Positions 1 to 7,697 are shown, counted from the first letter of the stretch. The stretch is DNA of 64,000 nt from Methanobacterium sp. (GCA_039666455.1 JAVSLW010000016.1:1-64000); one strand, 5' to 3'. Notes: generated by a model not told the origin, from the letters alone. Program-made: numbers and translations.

Positions 1-291
1 GCTAAGAAAGTAGTTAAAAAAGTTAAAACAGTTGCCAAGAAAGTAGTTAGCACTGCTAAGAAAGTAGTTAAAAAAGTTAAAACAGTTGCCAAGAAAGCAG
101 TTAACACTGCCAAGAAAGTAGCTACAAAGGTTAAAACAGCTGCCAAGAAAACTGTTACCACAGTAAAAAAGACAATCCAAAAAGTAGTTAACAAAGCTAA
201 AACAGTTGCCAAGAAAGCTGTTAACACTGTTAAAAAAGCAGCATCTTCAGCTGTAAACTGGGTTAAGAGTAAGATTCGATGGCCATGGTAG
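1..291 (+). CDS. Lysine-rich repeat protein, C-terminal part
   Basis: This is the C-terminal end of a gene that begins before the window; frame 1 is open from base 1 to the TAG at 289-291. Almost the whole piece is an imperfect alternation of KTVAKKVV, KKAVNTAKK and similar blocks of Lys, Ala, Val and Thr, predicted to form long basic helices, with a short aromatic tail (AVNWVKSKIRWPW). It matches the repeat part of the protein at 1326-2186, which also ends in a Trp-containing tail. I do not recognise a family. The repeats recall histone-H1-like basic tails, but the repeated link to two partner genes suggests a specific system. The acid-rich partner gene starts 15 bases downstream. Confidence 0.75.
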   Translation, partial: AKKVVKKVKTVAKKVVSTAKKVVKKVKTVAKKAVNTAKKVATKVKTAAKKTVTTVKKTIQKVVNKAKTVAKKAVNTVKKAASSAVNWVKSKIRWPW

Positions 292-305
292 TGAGGTGGT
301 TTAAT

Positions 306-1037
306 ATGGGATTATTTAGTGCAGAACCAACTGATGAAGTTGCAGAAAAAGTATTAAAAGAATTTGATGATGTTGAAGGGTTAAAAGAAGTTGTGGATGA
401 GATATTAGTGTTGCAAGAGAATGAAATTTATGAAAAACTTGTTCATATGGATAATCCTATTGATTTTAGTGTTGATAAAAGTTATAGTGCTAAAAATAAT
501 GATTATTCTGATTTAGCAATTTTCGCTGCCAAATATCTAAGCAAATTTCCATTACGATTACCATTAACACCATTGATAAATATCAAGGATTTTTGGGTGA
601 TTTACACTTTCATTGGTGACCTCTACAGTATCAGAACTGGTCGAAAAATCTACCAGGAAGACTTATACAAGGTAGAACAAGGAAACATGGCCACACGGAT
701 AGTGTTATTATTGGAAAATTTCGATTCAAACCAAAAAACACCCCAACCCACAGCTGAATTCTTTAAAAAACTTGGGAAGGTTAAATGGCAGGATAAAAAA
801 GCTAAAAAATTATTTAATGGTGTTCGTGAGATTTTTTTCATGTTAGTATTCAATAAATGGAAAGGTGCTGATGGCAAGGCAATAACGTTTAGAGCAACTG
901 AAAAGGCTTTTATTTTGCTTTTGTCTGGTTGCAGTGCTGTTATTAAAGGGAGAGATAAGATCAACACTTTTGATGTTATCAGAGCCAATAAGACTTATTT
1001 GAAGTTGATTAATACTGATATTAGTAGGTTGATGTGA
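306..1037 (+). CDS. Acid-rich partner protein of the cassette, copy 1
   Basis: Unrecognised 243-residue protein. The start is the ATG at 306, preceded by a strong GAGGTGG ribosome site; an upstream in-frame ATG lacks this. The first 60 residues are acidic (SAEPTDEVAEKVLKEFDD, then VEGLKEVVDE). The same N-terminal pattern (DVEGLKEVLDD) and the C-terminal INKFDVI/ANKTYLKLINTDI pattern occur in the protein at 2186-2932, so the two are paralogues. It has no signal peptide and no clear membrane segment, so it is probably cytoplasmic. Its position directly after the Lys-rich gene and before a small membrane protein is repeated in the second cassette. An acidic neutraliser of the basic protein is one possibility; this is inference only. 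Confidence 0.75.
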   Translation: MGLFSAEPTDEVAEKVLKEFDDVEGLKEVVDEILVLQENEIYEKLVHMDNPIDFSVDKSYSAKNNDYSDLAIFAAKYLSKFPLRLPLTPLINIKDFWVIYTFIGDLYSIRTGRKIYQEDLYKVEQGNMATRIVLLLENFDSNQKTPQPTAEFFKKLGKVKWQDKKAKKLFNGVREIFFMLVFNKWKGADGKAITFRATEKAFILLLSGCSAVIKGRDKINTFDVIRANKTYLKLINTDISRLM

Positions 1038-1042
1038 TTGTT

Positions 1043-1314
1043 ATGAATTGGAGGAAAGTTATTGCAGGAATTTAACTTTTATTGGAGTAATTGTTTTGAT
1101 TGGGATTGTTGTTCAAAATTACTGGCCCGGGTTTTCGCCAAGCGAGCATCCTATTGAAAGATTGTTTATCCTGTTTGTTAGTGGAGTAATAGCTTTAACA
1201 GTTTATAACCTGATAAAAGGTGAAGAGCCAGAAGTTGAAGTTAAGGAAAAACAGGGAATTACAAGTAAAGAGATTTCTGAAAAGCTTGCTGAGATGAGAA
1301 ATAAGGGAAATTAA
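1043..1314 (+). pseudogene. Small membrane protein of the cassette, copy 1, frameshifted
   Basis: The ATG at 1043 reads MNWRKVIAGI and then meets a TAA. The paralogue at 2932 starts MNWRKVIAILTAIAAF. Adding one T to the T-run at about 1072-1074 would give MNWRKVIAGILTFIGVIV and join the rest of the open frame, which holds a hydrophobic stretch, VYNLIKGEEPE and the tail GITSKEISEKLAEMRNKGN, identical to copy 2. The gene is therefore either frameshifted or carries a homopolymer sequencing error. A TTG at 1048 in the downstream frame could give an 88-residue product, but its N-terminus would not resemble the paralogue. Function unknown; a membrane immunity-type partner is possible. Confidence 0.7.
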
Positions 1315-1325
1315 TCCTGATTAAT

Positions 1326-2186
1326 TTGAGTCCTAAAGCCTGGATTGAGACTATTACGGGTAGGCTTTCTAAGTCTTCCTGGATTCGGCGTAAGGGTTTA
1401 CAACTTAAAATTGAAGTTTATGATAAATTTAAATTATGGGGTAAAATAACTTCAAAAGATATTAAAAACATTATCGGTGGAGGTGTTAATACACTGTGGA
1501 AAGGTGCAAAAGGCGGGATTGATTCACTGTTAGATGTTTTCTCCAAAATGACTCCTCAAGCAGTTAAAAAATGGGTGCATACTTCTCCATGGAGGATGAG
1601 AACTTTTGGCTGGCTTAAAAACTTAACCAGTAAAAAGGTTTATAAAGATATTCATGGTGTTTTAAGTCCGTTTATTAAAAGAAATTTAGCGCTTCGTGGT
1701 GTGTATGATGCAGCTCGAAAAGTTGATGAAACAGTTAAAAAAATTCCTGAAATAACAAAAAAAGCAGTGAATACAGCTAAAAGAATAACCAGAACAGCTA
1801 AAAAAACAGTTAACAAAGCTGTAAATAAAGTTGTTACCACTGCTAAGAGAGTAGTTAACAAAGCAGTTAACACCGTGAAAAAAACTGCCAAGAAAGCTGT
1901 TACCACTGCTAAGAAAGTAGTTACCAAAGCTAAAACAGCTGCCAAGAAAGCAGTGAATACAGCTAAAAAAACAGCTAAAAAAGCTGTTAAAAGAGTAACC
2001 AAGACAGCTAAAACAGTTGCCAAGAAAGCTGTTAATACAGTAAAAAGGACAGTTAAAAAAGTAGTTAATAAAGCTAAAACAGCTGGCAAGAAAGTTGTTA
2101 ATACAGCTAAAAATACAGGGAAACAGATTTATAATGGTGCAAAAAAGGCGTGGAATGGATTCAAAAAATGGATAGGGTGGAAGTAA
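1326..2186 (+). CDS. Lysine-rich repeat protein, complete second copy
   Basis: A 286-residue protein if it starts at the TTG at 1326. There is no convincing ribosome site and no ATG in frame; the frame opens inside the end of the preceding gene. Residues 1-130 are a mixed region with several Trp (SPKAWIETITGRLSKSSW, then a Gly-rich GGGVNTLWKGAKGG). From about residue 135 onward the protein is Lys/Ala/Val/Thr repeats of the KKAVNTAKK type, ending in a Trp-rich tail (GFKKWIGWK). It is extremely basic. The stop codon overlaps the start of the partner gene (TAATG). The lack of a start signal would fit a displaced C-terminal toxin-tip cassette, as in polymorphic toxin loci, but no known toxin domain is visible. 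Confidence 0.7.
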   Translation: MSPKAWIETITGRLSKSSWIRRKGLQLKIEVYDKFKLWGKITSKDIKNIIGGGVNTLWKGAKGGIDSLLDVFSKMTPQAVKKWVHTSPWRMRTFGWLKNLTSKKVYKDIHGVLSPFIKRNLALRGVYDAARKVDETVKKIPEITKKAVNTAKRITRTAKKTVNKAVNKVVTTAKRVVNKAVNTVKKTAKKAVTTAKKVVTKAKTAAKKAVNTAKKTAKKAVKRVTKTAKTVAKKAVNTVKRTVKKVVNKAKTAGKKVVNTAKNTGKQIYNGAKKAWNGFKKWIGWK

Positions 2187-2932
2187 TGAAATGGATCTAT
2201 TGGGATATTGATGAGGAAAAAGAGAGAAACAAAAAAAATGCAGAGAAAATATTAAGAAGCTTCCCTGATGTGGAAGGGTTAAAAGAAGTTCTTGATGATG
2301 TGCAGTCTTTAATGGATTCAGAAATCTATGAAAAAGTTTATGAGGCTAGTAATTTGGAGGAGGAGATTGGTAATTTTTCACCACCTTCCACAGAATATTT
2401 GCTGGAGCGTTACAGACAGGATAGATACGCTACTAATGTTTTGAAGGATCCCCCACTTTATTCACCTTCTTTATTTACAGACACTATTATTTCTACGCAT
2501 TATCTTGCTATCACAGGTATTATGGGGTTTGTCAATTATGCTTACAAACAACGCAAACTATCATCTGGAGACTTGGACAAACAACACTCAATATTAGAGA
2601 GTTTAATGTCTCTTTTAGATGATTTTGACAAACCTAAAGATTACCCGGCACCTGATGAAGAATTCTACCAGAAATTAAAAAAGATCAAATGGGATAAACA
2701 AGGCAAAAAACTCCATAAAAAAATATATGATATACTGTACCACCTTAATGATGTTAGATGGGGAGACGCAAGCACCTTTAGTAATTGTGAGAATTATGCT
2801 TTAACCTTTCTTGCAGCCTGCAATGCTGTGAATCAAAATAGGAGTAAAATATCACCAGAAGACGTGATCGTGGCTAATAAAACCTATTTAAAACTTTTAA
2901 ATACTGATATTACTAAATTAGAGGTGTTATAA
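2186..2932 (+). CDS. Acid-rich partner protein of the cassette, copy 2
   Basis: A 248-residue paralogue of the protein at 306-1037. The ATG at 2186 overlaps the preceding stop and has GGGTGG about five bases upstream, so earlier in-frame ATGs (from 2150) are not used. The N-terminal 60 residues are rich in Glu/Asp/Lys (DIDEEKERNKKNAEKIL, FPDVEGLKEVLDDVQ). The C-terminus carries VIVANKTYLKLLNTDITKL, close to copy 1, while the middle has diverged strongly. No signal peptide, zinc motif or nuclease motif was seen. Its last bases overlap the ATG of the small membrane gene, so the three genes are translationally coupled. Function unknown. Confidence 0.75.
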   Translation: MKWIYWDIDEEKERNKKNAEKILRSFPDVEGLKEVLDDVQSLMDSEIYEKVYEASNLEEEIGNFSPPSTEYLLERYRQDRYATNVLKDPPLYSPSLFTDTIISTHYLAITGIMGFVNYAYKQRKLSSGDLDKQHSILESLMSLLDDFDKPKDYPAPDEEFYQKLKKIKWDKQGKKLHKKIYDILYHLNDVRWGDASTFSNCENYALTFLAACNAVNQNRSKISPEDVIVANKTYLKLLNTDITKLEVL

Positions 2933-3195
2933 TGAATTGGAGAAAAGTTATTGCAATATTAACGGCGATTGCTGCTTTCCCTGCGGCGGGTTCTTTGGTA
3001 GTTATGGCAGCTATTAACTTTTTAGGTATAGGTCCTCCTTTCACAATACCTTTATTTTGGTTTACAGGATTTATAGCTGCTTCTTTTGTGTATAACCTGA
3101 TAAAAGGGGAAGAACCTGAAATTAAGGAAAAACAGGGAATTACAAGTAAAGAGATTTCTGAAAAGCTTGCTGAAATGAGAAATAAGGGAAATTAA
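2932..3195 (+). CDS. Small membrane protein of the cassette, copy 2
   Basis: An 87-residue protein with two predicted membrane helices (about residues 5-30 and 38-57) and a charged C-terminal tail (KGEEPEIKEKQ, then GITSKEISEKLAEMRNKGN). The start is ATG 2932, overlapping the upstream stop (TAATG) with GAGGTG in front. The last 19 residues are identical to copy 1, while the membrane part has diverged; this suggests that the tail contacts a conserved partner. It is an intact counterpart to the broken copy at 1043-1314. Family not recognised. Confidence 0.7.
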   Translation: MNWRKVIAILTAIAAFPAAGSLVVMAAINFLGIGPPFTIPLFWFTGFIAASFVYNLIKGEEPEIKEKQGITSKEISEKLAEMRNKGN

Positions 3196-3196
3196 A

Positions 3197-3537
3197 TTTA
3201 CTGGATTTATTGATCTGGGTGTTAGAGCATTAGATTCTAATCAAAACAATGCTGTAAATCAGGGTAATAATCCAGATCAGATAATTCTGCATTCAGTCCA
3301 TCTGGTAAAACATCTTCAGAGATTATTAATCATTATCTTGGAAATCAAATGCCTTCAGCTCTTAAAGATAATTCTTTCCTTGTTGATTTGATGGGCGGTG
3401 CTTTGGGTTTAAATCCTTTATTCAGCACAATACCTGGAAATTCTTTCTCAATACAGTCTTATACCCAAGGCAAGTCTGGAAAAGCAGCTAAAAAAAGTCC
3501 GGTTGACTGGCAATACTGGGGACTACTTCAACTATAA
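3197..3537 (+). pseudogene. Broken C-terminal fragment after the cassette
   Basis: Directly after the stop of the small membrane gene a frame opens without any start signal and reads FTGFIDLGVRALDSNQ; after about 3280 the sense continues in another frame (DNSAFSPSGKTSSEIINHYL, then ALKDNSFLVDLMGGALGLNP) to a stop at 3535-3537, with a Trp-containing end (DWQYWGLLQL). One frameshift therefore separates two halves of a former coding region with neither start nor ribosome site. It sits where the Lys-rich gene sits after cassette 1, so it may be a third, decayed 'tip'. Family unknown. Confidence 0.5.
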
Positions 3538-3683
3538 CTTTTAGAGAGTTTCTATTTACCTGCTTTTTTTATGTTGTTTAGGTAAGTATTTTTCTTTTGA
3601 CTGGTCTCTTAGTTATTTTTTGATATAGGGCCCTATTTGAGCTTATTTTTAGAATCTTGGATTGTAAGATAGCCTCAAATAAA

Positions 3684-4526
3684 CTATTTGGAATCTATTC
3701 CACCTTTTATGAGTTTTTCTCTTACTTTTTTATAGAATTCTTTGGTTAATCTTACAAAATAAGCATTTTCTTTTGATTTCTGGAATATTACCCTTTCCAT
3801 GTAGTTTATTTCTTCTTCGTACTGTCCGTCAATTACTGCAACAGCTTTTTTACCTTCCCTGAGCAATCTAACCTGGATTATACTTTCTCCAGAAACCACT
3901 GTAGGGCGTGATCCAAGTTTAAATGGACAGATAGGAACTATTATAAATGCATCTACTCGAGGATCAACTATAGGACCTCCTGCAGACATGGAATAAGCAG
4001 TGGAACCACTTGGAGTTGCAACAATAAGTCCATCAGCTCTCAGTTCTTCAACCACCTCATCATCTACTTTAACTTCTATGTGGAGCATTTTAGCAGGCTT
4101 TCTTGTCAGTATAACCACTTCATTTAAAGCAGGAGCTAAATCTCTGTTGTGCCATACTTTAAGACGTGTACGTTCTTCAACAAAATAATTTCCAGCTAAT
4201 ACTTCTTTTAAAGCATGAAAAGTCTCTTCAGGGTTAATTTCTGTTAAAAAACCAACTGTCCCCATGTTTATTCCAAATACAGGTATTTTTTTATCGCTAA
4301 GAAGACTCTGTGTTCTTAGAATTGTTCCATCACCCCCAATGGCAATGATAATGTCTGCATCCATTTCATCAATATCACAGCTTAAGTTGTGGTGTCTGCG
4401 AATTTCACTAACTATTAGAGGATCTAAAAGCACCTCTATATTTTCCTTAATTAAAAAATCAGCAATTTCTTCAGCAAGCTCCACCCCCCTGTGGATATCA
4501 TGACGCGTTACAATACCTATACGCAT
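3684..4526 (-). CDS. nadK: NAD kinase
   Basis: Phosphorylates NAD to NADP in the cytoplasm, using ATP or polyphosphate. The 280-residue protein has the diagnostic GGDGT motif at residues 64-68, GINMGTVGFL at about 85-94, and the downstream substrate-binding segment ADGLIVATPSGSTAYSMSAG. This length is normal for the family. The ATG overlaps the stop of the upstream phosphatase gene by one base (TAATG), so the two are translationally coupled. In Methanocaldococcus (MJ0917) an inositol-phosphatase-like NADP phosphatase and NAD kinase are one fused protein; here the two halves are separate, adjacent genes. Confidence 0.95.
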   Translation of the reverse strand: MRIGIVTRHDIHRGVELAEEIADFLIKENIEVLLDPLIVSEIRRHHNLSCDIDEMDADIIIAIGGDGTILRTQSLLSDKKIPVFGINMGTVGFLTEINPEETFHALKEVLAGNYFVEERTRLKVWHNRDLAPALNEVVILTRKPAKMLHIEVKVDDEVVEELRADGLIVATPSGSTAYSMSAGGPIVDPRVDAFIIVPICPFKLGSRPTVVSGESIIQVRLLREGKKAVAVIDGQYEEEINYMERVIFQKSKENAYFVRLTKEFYKKVREKLIKGGIDSK

Positions 4527-5359
4527 TAAAAACCCCCTATAACATTAATAATATCCTTATGGATCTTTAAATTACCTGATGCAATTACAGAAGTTCTTTC
4601 TTTAACATTCAATTTGTTATTAAGGTCTTTTCCATTTTCATCAGTTATTATGCCTCCAGATTCTTCAATTATAAGTTTTGCAGCTGCTATATCAATAATT
4701 CGTACATTTCCCCTAATATCTAAAAATGCATCGTATGTTCCATCGGCAACATAGCATAATTCAATGGCTACAGAACCTAAAAGTCTTATACGTCTTACAA
4801 TATTGCTTAGTTTACTTATCCTGTTATCTCCCCGAATATATGCACCAATTGATGAATCTGCTAAATTGTCCTGAATAGATGAACTCACATATCTATCATT
4901 TAAATACACTCCATTGTCTTTAAAAGCTTCATAGAGGTTGCAGTTTGCAAGATTTTTAACAAAGCCCATTTCAATATCTGCTAAAGTGAGTTCTTCAAGC
5001 GGTTTAATGGAAGCATCAGCAATCGCAATGGAAATACCATAAACTGGTATGTTTTTAAGTGCGTTTACGGTCCCATCAAGGGGGTCAATTACAAAAATAA
5101 CTTCAGAAGGCATATTTCCGATTTTAATTTCACCTATTTCTTCGCTAATAAGAGTAATAGACTTTCCAGTACTTTTTAAGATTTCTATTACTTTTTCTTC
5201 AGCCACTTCATCGATCAATTTTGTTGGAGTGCCGTCAGCACCCATTTTAACTATTTCTCCTGACGTTTTCCTCCCAACAAGTGGAGAAATAGCATCTTCT
5301 ACTTCATGAATTATTTTGTGTGAAATTTCTCTCCAGAACTTAATGTCTTCTTTTTTCAT
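4526..5359 (-). CDS. suhB: Inositol-1-phosphatase / fructose-1,6-bisphosphatase family enzyme
   Basis: Mg-dependent phosphomonoesterase of the IMPase superfamily, 277 residues. Visible metal-site motifs are ISEEIG (71-76), DPLDGT (92-97) and a C-terminal VRIIDIAAAKLIIEESGG segment in place of the usual WDxAAG. The start at ATG 5359 (or the adjacent ATG 5362) follows GGGGTAAC; both begin just after the stop of the decarboxylase gene. Archaeal members act on inositol phosphate, fructose bisphosphate and sometimes NADP. Coupling to NAD kinase makes an NADP phosphatase role plausible here, but the sequence does not decide the substrate. Confidence 0.85.
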   Translation of the reverse strand: MKKEDIKFWREISHKIIHEVEDAISPLVGRKTSGEIVKMGADGTPTKLIDEVAEEKVIEILKSTGKSITLISEEIGEIKIGNMPSEVIFVIDPLDGTVNALKNIPVYGISIAIADASIKPLEELTLADIEMGFVKNLANCNLYEAFKDNGVYLNDRYVSSSIQDNLADSSIGAYIRGDNRISKLSNIVRRIRLLGSVAIELCYVADGTYDAFLDIRGNVRIIDIAAAKLIIEESGGIITDENGKDLNNKLNVKERTSVIASGNLKIHKDIINVIGGF

Positions 5360-5363
5360 CATG

Positions 5364-5807
5364 TTACCCCAGATAAACAATTGCAGCCACTACAGAACCC
5401 TGATTCTCCACAACATGGGTTTTTTTTTCTATAATCATTTCCTTAATTTCCATATTTCTTACTTTCATCATTTCCTTTACCATGAATACTGCACGATTTT
5501 TCACTTCCTCTGGATCTTTATTTACATCAGAATGTTCAATTACACAGCCAAAATCATATGATATAGCCACTGCAATTACTGCAGTGAGTACATCTCCTTT
5601 TTTTTCAGAATGAGCATGGGCCATGACGCAGTTTATCATGGATCCTGGTTTTAAAAAAGGCAGTTTCACAAATTCTGAATCTGCAGGAATTATACTGCTT
5701 ACTTTAATCAGGTTCACATCTCCGATTCCTGCATCTAATAAGGCATTGTCAAATGCATTGAGCTTACTTGGACCTTCTGATTTTCCGGAAGTTATTGCTA
5801 TTTTCAT
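5364..5807 (-). CDS. pdaD: Pyruvoyl-dependent arginine decarboxylase
   Basis: Converts arginine to agmatine, the first step of archaeal polyamine synthesis. The 147-residue proenzyme has the self-cleavage site KVSSIIPA, with the Ser pair at residues 37-38; cleavage between them creates the pyruvoyl group on the new beta-chain end. The C-terminal half (MVKEMMKVRNMEIKEM) is typical. I chose ATG 5807, which has GAGTGAT just upstream, over a TTG four codons earlier. It leads an operon with the IMPase-like and NAD kinase genes, and is divergent from aIF5A and agmatinase, which act in the same polyamine/hypusine pathway. Confidence 0.93.
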   Translation of the reverse strand: MKIAITSGKSEGPSKLNAFDNALLDAGIGDVNLIKVSSIIPADSEFVKLPFLKPGSMINCVMAHAHSEKKGDVLTAVIAVAISYDFGCVIEHSDVNKDPEEVKNRAVFMVKEMMKVRNMEIKEMIIEKKTHVVENQGSVVAAIVYLG

Positions 5808-6030
5808 GTTATCACTCAATATTTAAATATAGAAAGAGATAAACCTTAAATCTACAAGAAAATTTAAAGCGTTTATGACTATATTAACATTAGTTTGTAT
5901 AAACTTTTATAGGATATATAGCATATATATGTAAAGATATCTTTAGACTTTTCTAAATTAAAGAGCTTTGTTTAAGGTTAAAGACTGTTAAATACATTTA
6001 ATATATTTTTATATTTTGGAGGTAAATATT

Positions 6031-6420
6031 ATGTCAAAGAAGGTTGTAGAAGTAAAAACCTTAAAAGTAGGTAAATATGTCATATTGGATGGAGAAGCAT
6101 CAAAAATTTCAAGTATCCAGACATCATCACCAGGAAAACACGGTGCAGCAAAGGCCAGAGTTGAAGCTATTGGAATATTCGACGGCCAGAAAAGGAGCTT
6201 TGTTAAACCAGTGGATTCAAAGTGCGATGTCCCTATAATCGATAAAAGAGTAGCTCAGGTCCTTGCTTTGATGGGAAACCAGGTTCAACTAATGGATCTT
6301 GAAAGTTATGAGACATTTGAACTGCCCATACCAGAAGAACTTAAAGACAGGATAACTGAAGGAGTAGAAGTTGACTACATTGAAGCTATGGGTAAACAAA
6401 AGATTATGAGAATCAAATAA
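6031..6420 (+). CDS. eif5A: Translation factor aIF5A
   Basis: Relieves ribosome stalling at difficult peptide bonds. The 129-residue protein contains SSPGKHGAAK, in which Lys36 is the site of hypusine or deoxyhypusine modification, a modification that needs a polyamine donor. The N-terminal SH3-like part and the C-terminal OB fold (PIPEELKDRITEGVEVDY) are complete. The start is ATG 6031, placed eight bases after a perfect GGAGGT; an upstream in-frame TTG is not supported. A run of A/T with TATATTTTTATA lies just upstream as promoter. The agmatinase gene follows almost directly. Confidence 0.97.
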   Translation: MSKKVVEVKTLKVGKYVILDGEASKISSIQTSSPGKHGAAKARVEAIGIFDGQKRSFVKPVDSKCDVPIIDKRVAQVLALMGNQVQLMDLESYETFELPIPEELKDRITEGVEVDYIEAMGKQKIMRIK

Positions 6421-6438
6421 TTGAATTACTGTAATAAA

Positions 6439-7308
6439 ATGCTTTTTTATACCCAGAACTCCTTAAAATTTGCTTTTTCTAAGGAATTAGATGAACTTGA
6501 CCTATCAGATAACTCTAAAAAATTGGGCATAATTGGAGTTCCCTTTGATAGTACTTCTACCTACAGGACTGGAGCCAGATCTGGCCCAGCAGCTGTTCGT
6601 GAAGCATCATATAATTTTGAAAGATATAACATGGTTCTGGATAAAAATCTGGATGTCGATATTTTTGATTTTGGTGACGTTGAAGTTATACATGGTAATT
6701 TTGAAAAAACCAGTGCAAATATAGAATTTACAGTATCCGAACTTCGACAAATGAATATTACTCCTGTAGTTATTGGAGGAGAGCACACAGTAAGTTATGG
6801 TGTATTAAAAGCACTGGACGCGGAAAATACTACATTTATTCATTTTGATGCCCATATGGATTTAAAAGATGAATACATGGGTGAAAAGTATTCTCATGCT
6901 ACTGCAGTACGTCGAATATTTGGTTTAAATCCAGAAAAAATTATTCAGATTGGATTAAGGTCATGCTCAGAAGATGAACTCCTATTTGCACGTGAAAATC
7001 AAATAACTTTTTTCACATCTTATGAAGTAAATGAAGACCTTGAAAAGGTTAAAAAAGTATTAAACAACATTAATGGGCCTGTATACGTAAGCTTAGATAT
7101 TGACGTGCTTGATCCAGCATATGCACCAAATGTTAGTACTCCTTCGCCATGTGGGCTGAATCCCTTTCAGCTTGAAAGCTTGATTCATTCATTAAAAGGA
7201 AAAAATGTAGCCGGGTTTGATCTGGTGGAAGTTTCTTCCACTGGATTTGGCGATATAACATCCATTAATGGTTCAAAGGCAATATATGACTTTTTATCTG
7301 GCCAATAG
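6439..7308 (+). CDS. speB: Agmatinase
   Basis: Hydrolyses agmatine to putrescine and urea. It is a ureohydrolase of 289 residues with the manganese ligands in GGEHT (113-117), FDAHMD (136-141) and SLDIDVLDPAYAP (about 218-230). The start ATG 6439 gives MLFYTQNSLKFAF, the usual methanogen N-terminus; a TTG at 6421 directly after the aIF5A stop is possible but less likely. No strong ribosome site is present, which suggests coupling to aIF5A. Together with the divergent arginine decarboxylase it completes the arginine to agmatine to putrescine route. Confidence 0.93.
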   Translation: MLFYTQNSLKFAFSKELDELDLSDNSKKLGIIGVPFDSTSTYRTGARSGPAAVREASYNFERYNMVLDKNLDVDIFDFGDVEVIHGNFEKTSANIEFTVSELRQMNITPVVIGGEHTVSYGVLKALDAENTTFIHFDAHMDLKDEYMGEKYSHATAVRRIFGLNPEKIIQIGLRSCSEDELLFARENQITFFTSYEVNEDLEKVKKVLNNINGPVYVSLDIDVLDPAYAPNVSTPSPCGLNPFQLESLIHSLKGKNVAGFDLVEVSSTGFGDITSINGSKAIYDFLSGQ

Positions 7309-7333
7309 AGTGAACTACCCCACGCTTTGCATG

Positions 7334-7365
7334 GGCCTTTCGAAATCTATGATTTTGAAAGCCCA
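7334..7365. terminator. Hairpin after the 45-residue membrane protein gene
   Basis: The segment GGGCCTTTCGAAATC, three bases, GATTTTGAAAGCCC forms a nearly perfect hairpin. It lies between the agmatinase stop and the end of the small gene on the other strand and could end transcription from either side. The sequence style (short arms, three-base loop) is the same as that of the hairpin strings at 11.1, 12.4 and 37.7 kb. Confidence 0.45.
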
Positions 7366-7394
7366 CAAACACGTGTGCACTGGACTGGCAAATT

Positions 7395-7532
7395 TTAGAG
7401 CAAGCCTGTTGATTTTAGTAGTAAAATAATAAATATGACTGTCATGAATATGGCATCAAAAATTAAAATGAATCCTGACATATCCACATCATCAGATCTC
7501 AAAGCATGCTTACATAACTTTAAAAATTTCAT
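7395..7532 (-). CDS. 45-residue membrane protein
   Basis: A short gene starting at ATG 7532 with GGAGG ten bases upstream and ending at TAA 7395-7397. The product begins MKFLKLCKHALRSDDVDMSG and then has one hydrophobic helix (about residues 19-39) followed by KSTGLL. No family is recognised. Support comes from the clean ribosome site, an intact frame, the membrane helix and a TATA-like TTTATACC on the same strand at 7649-7657, with inverted repeats between promoter and gene. The neighbours on this strand are also small membrane or exported proteins. Confidence 0.6.
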   Translation of the reverse strand: MKFLKLCKHALRSDDVDMSGFILIFDAIFMTVIFIILLLKSTGLL

Positions 7533-7558
7533 TTTACTTGCCTCCTTAAATAAAAAAA

Positions 7559-7657
7559 GGGGATAGTCCCAGCTAATATATTTCTGGTTGATGCCAGTGA
7601 ATCATCCTGTTAAACTGGTCAAAAGGTTTCGGAAGCTTTGACCACCAGGTATAAACT
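7559..7657 (-). promoter_or_regulatory. Promoter with inverted repeats upstream of the 45-residue gene
   Basis: On the minus strand a TATA-like TTTATACC (7649-7657) is followed by an inverted repeat with arms CTGGTCAAA and TTTGACCA (7615-7624 and 7637-7646), then by a small hairpin CTGGCATCAACCAG (7584-7597), then by GGGACTATCCC and a run of seven T just before the ribosome site. The first repeat would cover the expected transcription start, as an operator would. The last hairpin plus T-run looks like an attenuator. This regulatory role is an inference. Confidence 0.45.
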
Positions 7658-7697
7658 TCTTAAAGTTAACGCCTATTATCTTTTTTCATTTAATGAT

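Noticed and set aside
1652..2089. Long open frame on the minus strand opposite the Lys-rich repeats
   Set aside because: Its Leu/Val/Ala/Thr-rich product is the mirror of the AAA/GCT/GTT repeat codons of the real gene; there is no ribosome site and no independent context.
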